IMG/VR virus record: IMGVR_UViG_3300042890_000093
Span: 1 to 30,281 of that record
DNA from: a virus
Reading direction: 5' to 3' (one strand)
Length of the DNA: 30,281 nucleotides
Both the position numbers and the translations under genes were made by a program. Positions 13,789 to 20,297 of the stretch are shown in pieces (the first letter of the stretch is position 1; the number at the start of each line of letters is the position of its first letter). The notes beneath the pieces are model-generated. The model was not told the DNA's origin. It saw only the letters and a program-made list of their open reading frames with translations, and did no database searches.

Positions 13789-14045
13789 TTAACATGAAAG
13801 CAATTCGATACTTACGCCCAGATGCAGAGTTCATCATGACTGACGATGATCCAAGCACGATCGTCTGGCACACAGAAGGCGTAACTACTCCTACAGCCAA
13901 GCAGATCAAAGATGCAATCAAAGCTATGGAAGCAGAAGAGGCAACTCTCATCGCCGCTAAAGCAGCTGCTAAGGCTTCGGCTATCGCTAAACTTGAGGCA
14001 CTTGGACTCAACCTCGATGAAGCACAGGCGATCATCGGACAATGA
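13785..14045 (+). CDS. Small tail-associated helical protein, phage A (86 aa)
   Basis: An 86-residue protein: a short N-terminal beta part (AIRYLRPDAEFIMTDDDPST), then an Ala/Lys/Glu-rich helix (KDAIKAMEAEEATLIAAKAAAKASA) and a final LEALGLNLDEAQAIIG helix. B's 69-residue counterpart (28841-29050) ends similarly with LLDRLGITADEAKLLL. Proteins of this kind often follow tail fibre genes and may be assembly chaperones or small tip components; function unproven. The start overlaps the previous stop. Confidence 0.6.
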   Translation: MINMKAIRYLRPDAEFIMTDDDPSTIVWHTEGVTTPTAKQIKDAIKAMEAEEATLIAAKAAAKASAIAKLEALGLNLDEAQAIIGQ

Positions 14046-14470
14046 AACCTATTCTATGCAAGGCTGGCCAACAATTAAGGGAACAGTTCGATGACTCCTT
14101 CCCTGATCGTGATAGGCGTTCCGATGGTTGGATCGGCGATCTCCGTCATTCAGCGCGTCCTTCTGACCACAATCCTGATCGAGAGACTGGAATTGTTAGA
14201 GCCATCGATGTCGATCGAGATGTCCATAAGTCAGGCAAGCCCGACCTCATGCCAGATATTGCAGATCAGATTCGACTCGCGGCCAAGGCTGGAGAAAAGC
14301 GAATTGCTTACATCATCTTCGCAGGACGAATTGCATCGTCTCGCATGGGCTGGCGCTGGAGACCTTACAAGGGATCTAATCCGCATAATGCCCATCTGCA
14401 TTGTTCTTTCACTAAAGCGGGCGATACAGATGGTTCGTTCTTTAATATCCCGATGCTAGGTGGTAAGTAA
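14042..14470 (+). CDS. Endolysin, M15-type peptidase, phage A
   Basis: A 142-residue protein with the zinc ligands of the M15 (VanY/L-alanyl-D-glutamate peptidase-like) family: SDHNPD (H43), AIDVD (D56) and HNAHLH (H118 or H120, the H-x-H). [11 protein letters not shown] is typical of actinophage members. It would cut peptide cross-links or stem peptides of peptidoglycan. It has no signal peptide and no recognisable cell-wall-binding domain, so it likely needs a holin. B has a CHAP-type enzyme at this position instead. Overlaps neighbours on both sides. Confidence 0.8.
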   Translation: MKPILCKAGQQLREQFDDSFPDRDRRSDGWIGDLRHSARPSDHNPDRETGIVRAIDVDRDVHKSGKPDLMPDIADQIRLAAKAGEKRIAYIIFAGRIASSRMGWRWRPYKGSNPHNAHLHCSFTKAGDTDGSFFNIPMLGGK

Positions 14471-15498
14471 TGGGTCGCGTAACTATAAGCTCTAATAACC
14501 TATTCCCCGGTCCTAAAGGCGAAAAGGGAGATCAGGGAGATCCAGGTGGCCCACCTGGTCCACAGGGTCCAGAAGGTCCACAGGGGCCACAAGGTCCTCA
14601 AGGCCCACAAGGTATTCAAGGCACTCAAGGAAACCCAGGCGCACAAGGCGCAGAAGGCCCAATCGGTTCAACTGGACTAAAGGGCGATAAGGGCGACAAA
14701 GGCGATACTGGAGCAACAGGCGCGACTGGTGCTAAAGGCGACACAGGAGATACTGGAGCGCAAGGCCCATCTGGCGTAGTCACAGTCAATGCTCCACTTA
14801 CCAATGCTGGAACTTCTAGTGCTGCCAATCTTTCAATCTCAGCTGGTACTACTTCTGCCGCTGGTGCGTTGCAACTGACCGACTCAGTAGCCTCGACATC
14901 GACGACTACTGCTGCGACTCCTAATGCGGTCAAGACTGCTTATGACTTTGCAGCAACACGTCAGCCAATAGTTAAAAGAAACTCAGGAGGATATTTTAGA
15001 AGCCCTATAAGCACTTACGCTACTTTTACAGTCACAAATAATAGAATGTATTTATCGCCCATTTTTGTAGATCAATCAACTACTTTTGATCGAATTGCTT
15101 GTAGAGCAGACACAGGGTTTTCAGGCTCATCAACTGTAAGGCTTGGAATCTACGATAGCGATGCAAATAACCAGCCAAGCACTTTAGTCCTTGATGCTGG
15201 AACCGTTGCATTTACTGGCGTCGCAAGCCAGGAAATTACAATTAGTCAGACTTTATCTACAGGACTTTATTGGTTAGCATTCTGCCAACAAGGAACAGCA
15301 CCTACTACGGCGACCTATAGTGGAAATAGTGGTTCTGCAACAATTTTTAATTACTTAATTCCTTTTTCTGGTGGTGGTTCTCTAAACGCAAGCAACATTA
15401 TTGCTTACACATCAAATCCGCACACTGGTGCATTTCCTAGCACAATCACTTCTGGTGTGGCATCGGCCACTGCTTTCGTATGGTTAAGGACTGCATAA
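14470..15498 (+). CDS. Collagen-like tail fibre, phage A
   Basis: A 342-residue protein with a short N terminus, about 29 G-X-Y triplets (residues 14-100), a linker ([20 protein letters not shown] and onward) and a beta-rich C-terminal domain from about residue 162. Collagen-like stalks trimerise and present a receptor-binding tip. The linker is nearly identical in protein to B's fibre, and from 14953 the DNA is identical as far as B can be read. The tip (15000-15480) is AT-richer than the stalk. The stop overlaps the next ATG. Confidence 0.85.
   Translation: MGRVTISSNNLFPGPKGEKGDQGDPGGPPGPQGPEGPQGPQGPQGPQGIQGTQGNPGAQGAEGPIGSTGLKGDKGDKGDTGATGATGAKGDTGDTGAQGPSGVVTVNAPLTNAGTSSAANLSISAGTTSAAGALQLTDSVASTSTTTAATPNAVKTAYDFAATRQPIVKRNSGGYFRSPISTYATFTVTNNRMYLSPIFVDQSTTFDRIACRADTGFSGSSTVRLGIYDSDANNQPSTLVLDAGTVAFTGVASQEITISQTLSTGLYWLAFCQQGTAPTTATYSGNSGSATIFNYLIPFSGGGSLNASNIIAYTSNPHTGAFPSTITSGVASATAFVWLRTA
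14509..14772 (+). repeat. Collagen-like G-X-Y coding repeat
   Basis: Short 9-base units such as ggtccacag, ggtccagaa and ggcgataag encode Gly-X-Y triplets, early ones rich in GPQ, later ones in GDK, GAT and GDT. Such tracts expand and contract by slippage. The B fibre has only a few triplets (about 30004-30054). Confidence 0.85.
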
Positions 15499-15603
15499 TG
15501 GAAAAGATGATTACCTACGGCATAGGCGGCTATGACCCAACCAAGCCAAATAACAACATCGTTGAAATCAAAGACATCCCAGATACGGAGACAGAATGAA
15601 CAT
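14953..15603. repeat. Shared segment linking phage A to phage B (fibre tip, 33-aa gene, holin start)
   Basis: The left edge (14953-14999) is identical to 30235-30281 and the right edge (15477-15603) to 1-127. The 651-bp segment covers the fibre tip, the 33-aa gene and the first 8 bases of the holin-like gene. The middle (15000-15476) is seen only once in the window, so its presence in both phages is inferred. Upstream of 14953 the two copies differ mostly at third codon positions. Confidence 0.85.
15498..15599 (+). CDS. Small 33-aa protein after the fibre gene, second copy
   Basis: Identical to 22-123 and in the same setting: one-base overlap with the fibre stop and four-base overlap with a holin-like gene. 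No recognisable domain. Identity at DNA level, against strong divergence of all other A/B gene pairs, means it was exchanged recently together with the fibre tip, or is one physical locus shared in assembly. Confidence 0.6.
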   Translation: MEKMITYGIGGYDPTKPNNNIVEIKDIPDTETE

Positions 15604-15778
15604 CAAAGCAATGGCAGCAAGCTGGGCTCGCTCATTTATGGCGGCAGCCCTAGCTCTTTACATGGCAGGCGAGACAGATCCAAAGACACTAGCAATGGCA
15701 GGCGCAGCTGCCGTCGCTCCAGTGATCTTGCGCTGGCTCAATCCAAAAGATCAAGCTTTCGGGTTATTGGGGAAGTGA
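15596..15778 (+). CDS. Holin-like membrane protein, phage B
   Basis: A 60-residue protein with two hydrophobic helices (about 14-24, FMAAALALYMA; and 31-46, LAMAGAAAVAPVILRW) separated by GETDPKT, then a W-L-N-P-K-D tail. The short turn and the R-W-L-[ND]-P-x-D ending are common in small phage membrane proteins annotated as holins. It follows the 33-aa gene by an ATGA overlap and is followed by a lipoprotein gene with similar overlap, so the three form a lysis-type cassette. The first 8 bases belong to the shared segment; sequence then departs from A. Confidence 0.65.
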   Translation: MNIKAMAASWARSFMAAALALYMAGETDPKTLAMAGAAAVAPVILRWLNPKDQAFGLLGK

Positions 15779-15993
15779 CTCGGAAGCTACTGTCGGCAGC
15801 TCTAGGGTTATCGCTTTCGCTAGGGCTGTCGGCATGTGGCTATCAGGGTTGGACGCGGTATGAATGCCAAGAATTCGACAACTGGCAAAAGCCTAAGTGC
15901 AATCCGCCGCAATGTAAGGCTCAGGGAACATGTACTGAAGACATATTTGGAGAGGATCCCAGTGGCTTCACATCAAAGAAGGCTGACAAATGA
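15775..15993 (+). CDS. Small lipoprotein, phage B
   Basis: A 72-residue protein from GTG (GTGA overlap with the holin-like stop). The N terminus (MTRKLLSAALGLSLSLGLSAC with GTG read as Met) is a lipoprotein signal with lipobox L-S-A-C. The mature part is Cys/Pro-rich (YECQEFDNWQKPKCNPPQC, then CTEDIFG), a pattern I associate with small phage lipoproteins near lysis genes in aquatic phages. It would be anchored outside the inner membrane. A spanin-like, lysis or superinfection-exclusion role is possible; none is shown. Phage A has no equivalent. Confidence 0.6.
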   Translation: MTRKLLSAALGLSLSLGLSACGYQGWTRYECQEFDNWQKPKCNPPQCKAQGTCTEDIFGEDPSGFTSKKADK

Positions 15994-16258
15994 GCAGCTC
16001 AAAGCTCGGCTCATCGTATTCATCGGCGTATGTCTTGCGCTCACTTTTGCATTCTCTGTCGCTGGGATGCTGTACGCGCTGATCTTTGTGACTCAGCCGC
16101 TTGGCGATCAAGCTCCCAATGATCGAGCATTCATCGAGCTTCTTTCGACTCTGACAATCTTCTTGACTGGCGCACTTGGATCAGTCTTGGCATCAAATGG
16201 ATTGAAAGACAAGCCAAGATCATCGGCAGACACGCCGAAAGACACGCAGGATTCTTGA
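15962..16258 (+). CDS. Two-span membrane protein (holin-like), phage B
   Basis: A 98-residue protein from GTG, preceded by GGAGAGGA. It has two clear membrane segments (about residues 17-42, RLIVFIGVCLALTFAFSVAG onward; and 58-78, FIELLSTLTIFLTGALGSVL) joined by TQPLGDQAPNDRA, and a polar, charged C-terminal tail. This topology and the LT-x-FLTG motif recur in phage membrane proteins near lysis genes. Longer upstream in-frame starts run through the lipoprotein gene and are less likely. It may be a second holin or pinholin; unproven. Confidence 0.6.
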   Translation: MASHQRRLTNEQLKARLIVFIGVCLALTFAFSVAGMLYALIFVTQPLGDQAPNDRAFIELLSTLTIFLTGALGSVLASNGLKDKPRSSADTPKDTQDS

Positions 16259-16283
16259 CCTTGTCAGAGTCTTGCTTCATGCT
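16255..16283 (+). promoter_or_regulatory. Candidate early promoter, phage B
   Basis: TTGACC (16255-16260), a 17-base spacer and CATGCT (16278-16283). A start about 7 bases downstream would begin the RNA at the GGGAGCGAGCC arm of the leader hairpin (16291). Phage A has TTGACC-N16-CATTCT at the same position. The -10 is weak. Confidence 0.3.
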
Positions 16284-16290
16284 CTTACTT

Positions 16291-16356
16291 GGGAGCGAGC
16301 CTTGCCACGGGTCAGGCGAAATGCAGGGCTTGCTCCCCTAACAGAATCGGGAGCAA
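16291..16356 (+). promoter_or_regulatory. Leader with two mutually exclusive hairpins covering a ribosome site, phage B
   Basis: Hairpin 1: GGGAGCGAGCC (16291-16301) with GGCTTGCTCCC (16327-16337), 11 pairs with one G-T. Hairpin 2: TTGCTCCC (16330-16337) with GGGAGCAA (16349-16356), 8 perfect pairs around an 11-base loop. The second hairpin hides the Shine-Dalgarno of the ATG at 16360; the first would free it because both use the same middle strand. This is the layout of a translational RNA switch or attenuator. I recognise no known riboswitch class in it. Confidence 0.5.
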
Positions 16357-16359
16357 CAA

Positions 16360-16515
16360 ATGGCAATTGAGCAAATCATCGGCTTTGCGGTACTCGCACA
16401 GCTAGCAATCTCCACTCTTTTGTATTCAATGGGATACAGGGATGGCAAGTCGGTCGGATACCATCATGGCCGATCTGTCGGCATGGCAATGGGCAAGAAT
16501 AAGGCGGTCAAATAA
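16360..16515 (+). CDS. Small single-span membrane protein (51 aa), phage B
   Basis: A 51-residue protein starting MAIEQIIGFAVLAQLAISTL with a hydrophobic N-terminal span (about 5-24), then a basic, Gly-rich tail (RDGKSVGYHHGRSVGMAMGK). It has the same length and design as A's 1570-1725 and is also the first gene of the early DNA module. The two-turn G-x-x-x-G-x-x-x-G spacing in the tail is notable. Function unknown. Translation may be controlled by the alternative hairpins just upstream. The stop abuts the next start (TAAATG). Confidence 0.65.
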   Translation: MAIEQIIGFAVLAQLAISTLLYSMGYRDGKSVGYHHGRSVGMAMGKNKAVK

Positions 16516-17142
16516 ATGGCCGGATTCTTGGATGGATATGAAGATGTCGCAGCTCGCATCAAAAGACTGCATTCTACTTTTCCGACAAATCGAGTCGAGA
16601 CATCGATCGTCGATTTCAATGCTCAAGCCGGATACATCCTCATCGAGTGCCGGATATTTCGTGAATATGAAGATGAAAAGCCATCAGCGATTGATTACGC
16701 ATTCGGACGGGTTGAATCTTACAATCCCAGCATGAAGCGATGGTTTGTCGAAGATACAGTCACATCAGCAATCGGACGCTGTGCCGGACTATTGCTCGGA
16801 TCTGAGACAAGGCCGACCAAGCAAAACATGGAGCAAGTCGAGACCATGCCAGCGGCATTTGTGAGCAAGATCGAGGATGATCCATGGTCAAAGCCATTCA
16901 CTGAAGATGGATTTGCTACAGCTGGCAGCACCATTGAGGAGATTGCTTCACAGCTTGGCGATGAGCTCATCGGAGAAGCTCCGATCTGTAAACATGGGCA
17001 TCGGCTACTCAAAGAAGGCACAAGTCCAAAGACGGGCAAGCCATATCGAGGACATGTCTGCATCGAAAAGGTCAAGGCAAATCAATGTCCGGCAATTTGG
17101 TACAACCTCACAGCTGATGGCAAATGGAAGGCTCATGACTGA
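16516..17142 (+). CDS. ERF/Rad52-like single-strand DNA annealing protein with zinc-finger tail, phage B
   Basis: A 208-residue homologue of A's 1993-2688. It keeps YEDVAARIKRLHSTFP at the N terminus, AGYILIECRIFREY, and DTVTSAIGRCAGLLL where A has CETSAIGRALANAG. The C terminus keeps CKHGHRLLKEGTSPKTGKPY, GHVCIE and QCPAIWYN, a likely zinc-binding domain with the G-K-P-[YW] turn. Likely role: ssDNA binding or annealing in phage replication and recombination. The assignment rests on motif likeness, and pairwise identity with A is modest outside these motifs. Confidence 0.55.
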   Translation: MAGFLDGYEDVAARIKRLHSTFPTNRVETSIVDFNAQAGYILIECRIFREYEDEKPSAIDYAFGRVESYNPSMKRWFVEDTVTSAIGRCAGLLLGSETRPTKQNMEQVETMPAAFVSKIEDDPWSKPFTEDGFATAGSTIEEIASQLGDELIGEAPICKHGHRLLKEGTSPKTGKPYRGHVCIEKVKANQCPAIWYNLTADGKWKAHD

Positions 17143-17342
17143 TGGCAGACATGGAGATGATCAAGATCGCCACAGGCGAGCGCACACGATTCATGTCTGA
17201 TGGATCAATCGTCAAAGATCAAGTCGCTCCACCAAAGATTGAATGGTGCGATCGATGCGAGACATTCAAGCGATTTGATGGCGGTCGATATGACACAGTC
17301 ATGGGATCACCTGAGCTGTGGTATTGCGAGCTCTGCAAGTGA
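17142..17342 (+). CDS. Small zinc-ribbon protein, phage B (66 aa)
   Basis: A 66-residue protein with WCDRCETF (about residues 35-42) and a C-terminal WYCELCK, two Cys pairs about 27 residues apart that would form a zinc ribbon. The first half contains ATGERTRFMSDGSIV. It takes the place of A's 2688-2918 protein between the ERF-like and nuclease genes, so the two are probably functionally equivalent. The start overlaps the upstream stop (TGATGG). Function unknown. Confidence 0.65.
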   Translation: MADMEMIKIATGERTRFMSDGSIVKDQVAPPKIEWCDRCETFKRFDGGRYDTVMGSPELWYCELCK

Positions 17343-17344
17343 AG

Positions 17345-17839
17345 ATGAAAGTCTCGTACGATGAGATGCTCAAATCGCTATATGTAGCAATTGAGCGAAT
17401 CAAAGCCATTGATGGTCGTCCAGATCATTCATCGAGGTACGACAAAAGTCTGTCATTTCACGAATATGTCTGCCAGATCGCAGAATCGATCTGCGCTGAA
17501 ATGGTCGTGGCACGATACTTTGGCAATGACAAATTCGAGCCGACGATCAACACATTTAAGACACAAGCTGATGTCGGATCAAGGCTTGAAGTCAAGTGGA
17601 CGAAATATGACTCAGGGGCATTGATCATCAGTGAGAGCGATCGCAATACTGACATCGCTGTGCTCGTCACAGGCAGATCGCCAGTCTATGAAATCAAGGG
17701 ATGGATACCGGTATCGATCGCCAAAGATCAACGCTGGAAGAGACGCGAGAAGCCATCCTTTTGGGTTGAACAGTACAATCTACATCCAATCGAGAATCTG
17801 AAAAGGAGCTCCCATGGAGATGCTGCGCTTTCAATGTAG
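17345..17839 (+). CDS. PD-(D/E)XK-type nuclease, phage B
   Basis: A 164-residue protein starting MKVSYDEMLK. Candidate catalytic residues follow the PD-(D/E)XK order: a helix with E52 (SICAEMVVARYFG), D76 in TQADVGSR, then RLEVKW (E82-x-K84), and a following strand (DIAVLVTG). It occupies the resolvase position of A but is strongly diverged and lacks the C-terminal zinc ribbon. Likely cuts branched or phage-replication DNA; substrate unknown. A GTG at 17339 overlapping the previous stop is an alternative start. Its 3' end overlaps the next gene by 26 bases. Confidence 0.6.
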   Translation: MKVSYDEMLKSLYVAIERIKAIDGRPDHSSRYDKSLSFHEYVCQIAESICAEMVVARYFGNDKFEPTINTFKTQADVGSRLEVKWTKYDSGALIISESDRNTDIAVLVTGRSPVYEIKGWIPVSIAKDQRWKRREKPSFWVEQYNLHPIENLKRSSHGDAALSM

Positions 17840-17969
17840 GGTCGAAAAGAAGGTCACAAATCATGGCGTGATGCTGGATCAAGTCAAGCTTGGCGACAAT
17901 ATGGTGCTCGTCCAATGTCTTGGATGTGGCGTCATGGGCGTCATGGACAGAATTGATGCCTGTGGATAA
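17814..17969 (+). CDS. Small Cys-pair protein, phage B (51 aa)
   Basis: A 51-residue protein starting MEMLRFQCRVEKK, with QCLGCGVMG (C-x-x-C) near residue 35 and another Cys at 8 and near the end. A strong AAAAGGAG ribosome site precedes it. It occupies the FmdB-like position of A, and may be a reduced zinc-binding protein. Its last codons and stop (TGT GGA TAA) form a perfect DnaA box on the minus strand, so coding and origin sequence overlap here. Confidence 0.6.
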   Translation: MEMLRFQCRVEKKVTNHGVMLDQVKLGDNMVLVQCLGCGVMGVMDRIDACG

Positions 17970-18010
17970 CCTGTGGACGACACGCAGGAGACGCGCTCAA
18001 CTTATCCACA
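17961..18010. other. Candidate replication origin: cluster of DnaA boxes, phage B
   Basis: TGTGGATAA (17961-17969) and TTATCCACA (18002-18010) are perfect consensus DnaA boxes in opposite orientation, and TGTGGACGA (17972-17980) is a near match in between. All lie within 50 bases at the early/late gene boundary. With no phage replication initiator or polymerase seen, recruitment of host DnaA is a reasonable reading. No clear AT-rich unwinding region is next to it, which weakens the case. Phage A shows no such cluster at the matching site. Confidence 0.5.
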
Positions 18011-18030
18011 TTCTTGACTCATCCTTGACA

Positions 18031-18432
18031 GTGCCGCTACCGTCCTGCTCTGCAAGCGAGCGGCTGAAGCCGTATAGCTCGCTAAGGAGACAGGCGGTTA
18101 GGGGAGCTCTTTGCCTATTGGTAGGCTCGATTGTCTTACAGATGCAACCCGTACACGCAGCAACACAAGCTGATCAATATCGTCTATATGCTCATTCAAG
18201 GATCATTGATTGGAAGCAATTTAATTGCTTTGCCAAGATCATTCACAAAGAATCCAGATGGAATCCAAAGGCTCGCAATGGCTCACACTTTGGGTTAGGT
18301 CAGATGAGATCACAGTGGTATCGCAATCTTGATCCATATCGTCAGATTGATCAGACAATCAAATACATCACAATTCGTTATCAAACGCCATGCAAGGCTT
18401 GGGCATTTCATGAGCGTAAGGGTTGGTACTGA
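18031..18432 (+). CDS. Exported lytic-transglycosylase-like protein, phage B
   Basis: Read from GTG at 18031, a 133-residue protein with a basic N-region (RLKPYSSLRRQAVR), hydrophobic core (GALCLLVGSIVLQM) and a V-H-A-A cleavage site near residue 43. The mature part has HKESRWNPKARNG (candidate catalytic E74), FGLGQMR and a C-terminal W-A-F-H-E-R-K-G-W, matching Slt-type lytic transglycosylases and A's 3542-3991. The start is uncertain: a TTG at 18118 is an alternative, and in-frame codons also extend further upstream. It lies before HNH and terminase, not with the endolysin. Confidence 0.65.
   Translation: MPLPSCSASERLKPYSSLRRQAVRGALCLLVGSIVLQMQPVHAATQADQYRLYAHSRIIDWKQFNCFAKIIHKESRWNPKARNGSHFGLGQMRSQWYRNLDPYRQIDQTIKYITIRYQTPCKAWAFHERKGWY
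18055..18083 (+). other. Nested hairpin in the signal-peptide region, phage B
   Basis: AGCGAGC (18055-18061) pairs perfectly with GCTCGCT (18077-18083), and inside it GGC-TGAA-GCC (18062-18071) forms a second stem. AAGGAGA follows at once (18084-18090) and TTGACA lies upstream (18025-18030). Phage A has different hairpins at the equivalent place. Possibly a structured leader; function unknown. Confidence 0.35.
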
Positions 18433-18761
18433 TGAGCCTGCACTCACAGCGTAAGAGCAACAGCGCACAGTGGAAGAAGATACGCTTGAGGATACTGACA
18501 AGAGATGGGCGTGAATGCTATTGGTGCGGCATGGATGCAGACACAGTCGATCACATCATCCCAGTGGCAAAGGGTGGACTGGACATCGATGACAATCTTG
18601 TGGCAGCTTGTCGCAAATGCAATTTCAGTAAGCGTGACAAGTTACCGGATGAGTTCATCATGGAGCGCATGAGACGGGGTAGTCTTTTTCCTGAGACTGA
18701 TTCCACCCAACCCATCCTCCGAGGTTTTAATTCACCACCAAACGACTCAAGAAGGCATTGA
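18432..18761 (+). CDS. HNH endonuclease, phage B
   Basis: A 109-residue protein from an ATG overlapping the previous stop. It has the HNH layout: CYWC (C29, C32), TVDHIIP (D40-H41), an N in IDDNLVAAC, and C-x-x-C-N (C60, C63, N64). The Cys pairs would hold a structural zinc. Position directly before the large terminase repeats phage A and points to a role in terminase DNA cutting (known for HK97-like phages, inferred here). Confidence 0.9.
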   Translation: MSLHSQRKSNSAQWKKIRLRILTRDGRECYWCGMDADTVDHIIPVAKGGLDIDDNLVAACRKCNFSKRDKLPDEFIMERMRRGSLFPETDSTQPILRGFNSPPNDSRRH

Positions 18762-18762
18762 A

Positions 18763-20271
18763 ATGGATCAAGAAGGCACAAGAAGGCTCAGACTGGTTCA
18801 AGATGGCTCAGATCGGCTCACAGAGCCTGTGGAGACTATTCCTGAGAAGCTTTATGGCAACCCAATGCCCAGAATCCACTCAAAGTTGCATCCTGAGCTG
18901 CCTACGCGTGGCCAAGAGCTGATCGATTTCAGCAATTCAATTGGATTCCCATTGCTCCCATGGCAGGAATGGCTGGCTTTGGAATCGCATCGCTACAAAA
19001 GTGACGGCCGTTGGCTAAACCCATTGGTCCAGTTGGTGGTCGCTAGGCAACAAGGAAAGACGACATTCATGAAGCAAAGAATCCTCATGGGATTATTTGA
19101 GTGGAATCAAGGATTGCAAATCGGTACAGCTCATCGATTGACCACATCGCTGGAGACATTCAGGGATCTTGTGCAGGCGATCGAGAGCAATGACGGACTG
19201 GCCAAGCAAGTCAAGCGCATTCGCTGGGCTCACGGATCTGAGGAGATCGAGACTTTGTCCGGCAATCGGTACATGGTCAAGGCTGGCGCATCAGCTGCGC
19301 GTGGTATCTCAAAGCCTGCGACTGTCCACATCGATGAGACCCGAGAGCTCAAGGATGAATCTACATGGGCATCCTTGCGATACACGATGATGGCGGCTGA
19401 AAATCCACAGCTCTGGTCATATTCCAATGCTGGTGATCAGCATTCATTGGTGCTCAATCAGCTGCGAGAGCGTGGCTTGGCAGCGGCATCCGGTGCGGCC
19501 GATGACATTGGATATTTTGAGTGGTCGAGCGATTATGACTTAATAGACGATTCCCCTAAATTTTGGGCAGGGGCAGCGATGGCAAATCCTGCGCTCGGTC
19601 ACACTGTCCACATCGACAATCTTAGAGCTGTGATGAATGATCCACCGGATGTCGTGCGTACCGAAGTCTTGTGCCGTTGGGTTCAGACAATTGATTCGGC
19701 GATTCCAGCTGGAGAATGGGCAGAATGTGCGACCGATGATTTAGATTTAGACTTGGAGAAAACTGTCTGGCTCGGGCTCGATTGTTCACCGGATAGGCGC
19801 GACGCGGCTTTGGTCGCAGCTCAGCGCATTGATGATGATCAATTCGTCGTCAAGCTACTGCACACATGGCACAATGCAATCTCACTCGATGACAAGGCCA
19901 TCGCAAATGATGTCGCCGATTACTATCGCGACATGCTTGTCGAAGTCGTGGCATTCAGTAAGCGCACATCGTCAGCTGTGGCCAGTAGGCTTGTGCCAGC
20001 TGGCATCCCAATCATGGACATCGATGGAGCTTTGTACGGGCAAGCCTGTGATGAATTTCTAGGAGCGGTCACATCGAAGAGACTCAGACACATCAATCAA
20101 CCCGAATTGACGAAGCAAGTCTTGTCAGCGGCCAAGCTGAAATTTGGGGATGGTGGATGGACTATCGGACGCAGAGCATCACAGAGCACTGTCTGCGCGA
20201 CGGTTGCATGTGCGCTGGTCACGCATTTCGCGACACGCCAAGAGACGGATCTTGACATCATGGTCTTTTGA
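18763..20271 (+). CDS. terL: Terminase large subunit, phage B
   Basis: A 502-residue protein with ATPase motifs VARQQGKTT (Walker A type, about 93-101) and TVHIDETREL (Walker B), and nuclease-domain LGLDCSPDRRDAAL. It aligns along its length with A's terminase: shared LLPWQ, TAHRLTTS/TAHKLTTS, SNAGDQHS and LRERGLAAA. It powers DNA packaging and makes the genome-end cuts. No small terminase is recognisable nearby. Confidence 0.95.
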   Translation: MDQEGTRRLRLVQDGSDRLTEPVETIPEKLYGNPMPRIHSKLHPELPTRGQELIDFSNSIGFPLLPWQEWLALESHRYKSDGRWLNPLVQLVVARQQGKTTFMKQRILMGLFEWNQGLQIGTAHRLTTSLETFRDLVQAIESNDGLAKQVKRIRWAHGSEEIETLSGNRYMVKAGASAARGISKPATVHIDETRELKDESTWASLRYTMMAAENPQLWSYSNAGDQHSLVLNQLRERGLAAASGAADDIGYFEWSSDYDLIDDSPKFWAGAAMANPALGHTVHIDNLRAVMNDPPDVVRTEVLCRWVQTIDSAIPAGEWAECATDDLDLDLEKTVWLGLDCSPDRRDAALVAAQRIDDDQFVVKLLHTWHNAISLDDKAIANDVADYYRDMLVEVVAFSKRTSSAVASRLVPAGIPIMDIDGALYGQACDEFLGAVTSKRLRHINQPELTKQVLSAAKLKFGDGGWTIGRRASQSTVCATVACALVTHFATRQETDLDIMVF

Positions 20272-20285
20272 TTGTAACGCTGGGG

Positions 20286-20297
20286 CAAAATTGGCGC
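20286..20297 (+). promoter_or_regulatory. Weak leaderless -10 candidate before the portal gene, phage B
   Basis: CAAAAT (20286-20291) lies 6 bases before the portal ATG at 20298, and the 26-base gap has no Shine-Dalgarno. This mirrors TACAAT before A's portal. The only nearby TTGACA (20252-20257) is too far upstream for standard spacing, so support is low. Confidence 0.2.

Noticed and set aside
14509-14772. CRISPR-like short repeats
   Set aside because: The units are 9-base Gly-X-Y codon repeats without spacers.
14513-14933. Open minus-strand frames opposite the collagen-like region
   Set aside because: They are Pro/Val-rich mirror images of the G-X-Y repeat, a known artefact of repetitive GC-rich coding DNA.
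15532-15774. Long upstream extension of the B lipoprotein frame
   Set aside because: The extension runs through the 33-aa and holin-like genes in another frame and would bury the lipoprotein signal. The GTG at 15775 with its stop overlap and lipobox is the sensible start.
17890-18030. Upstream extension of the B lytic-transglycosylase frame
   Set aside because: It would cross the Cys-pair gene and the DnaA-box cluster, and would place about 100 odd residues before the signal peptide. A start near 18031 gives a normal signal and resembles A.
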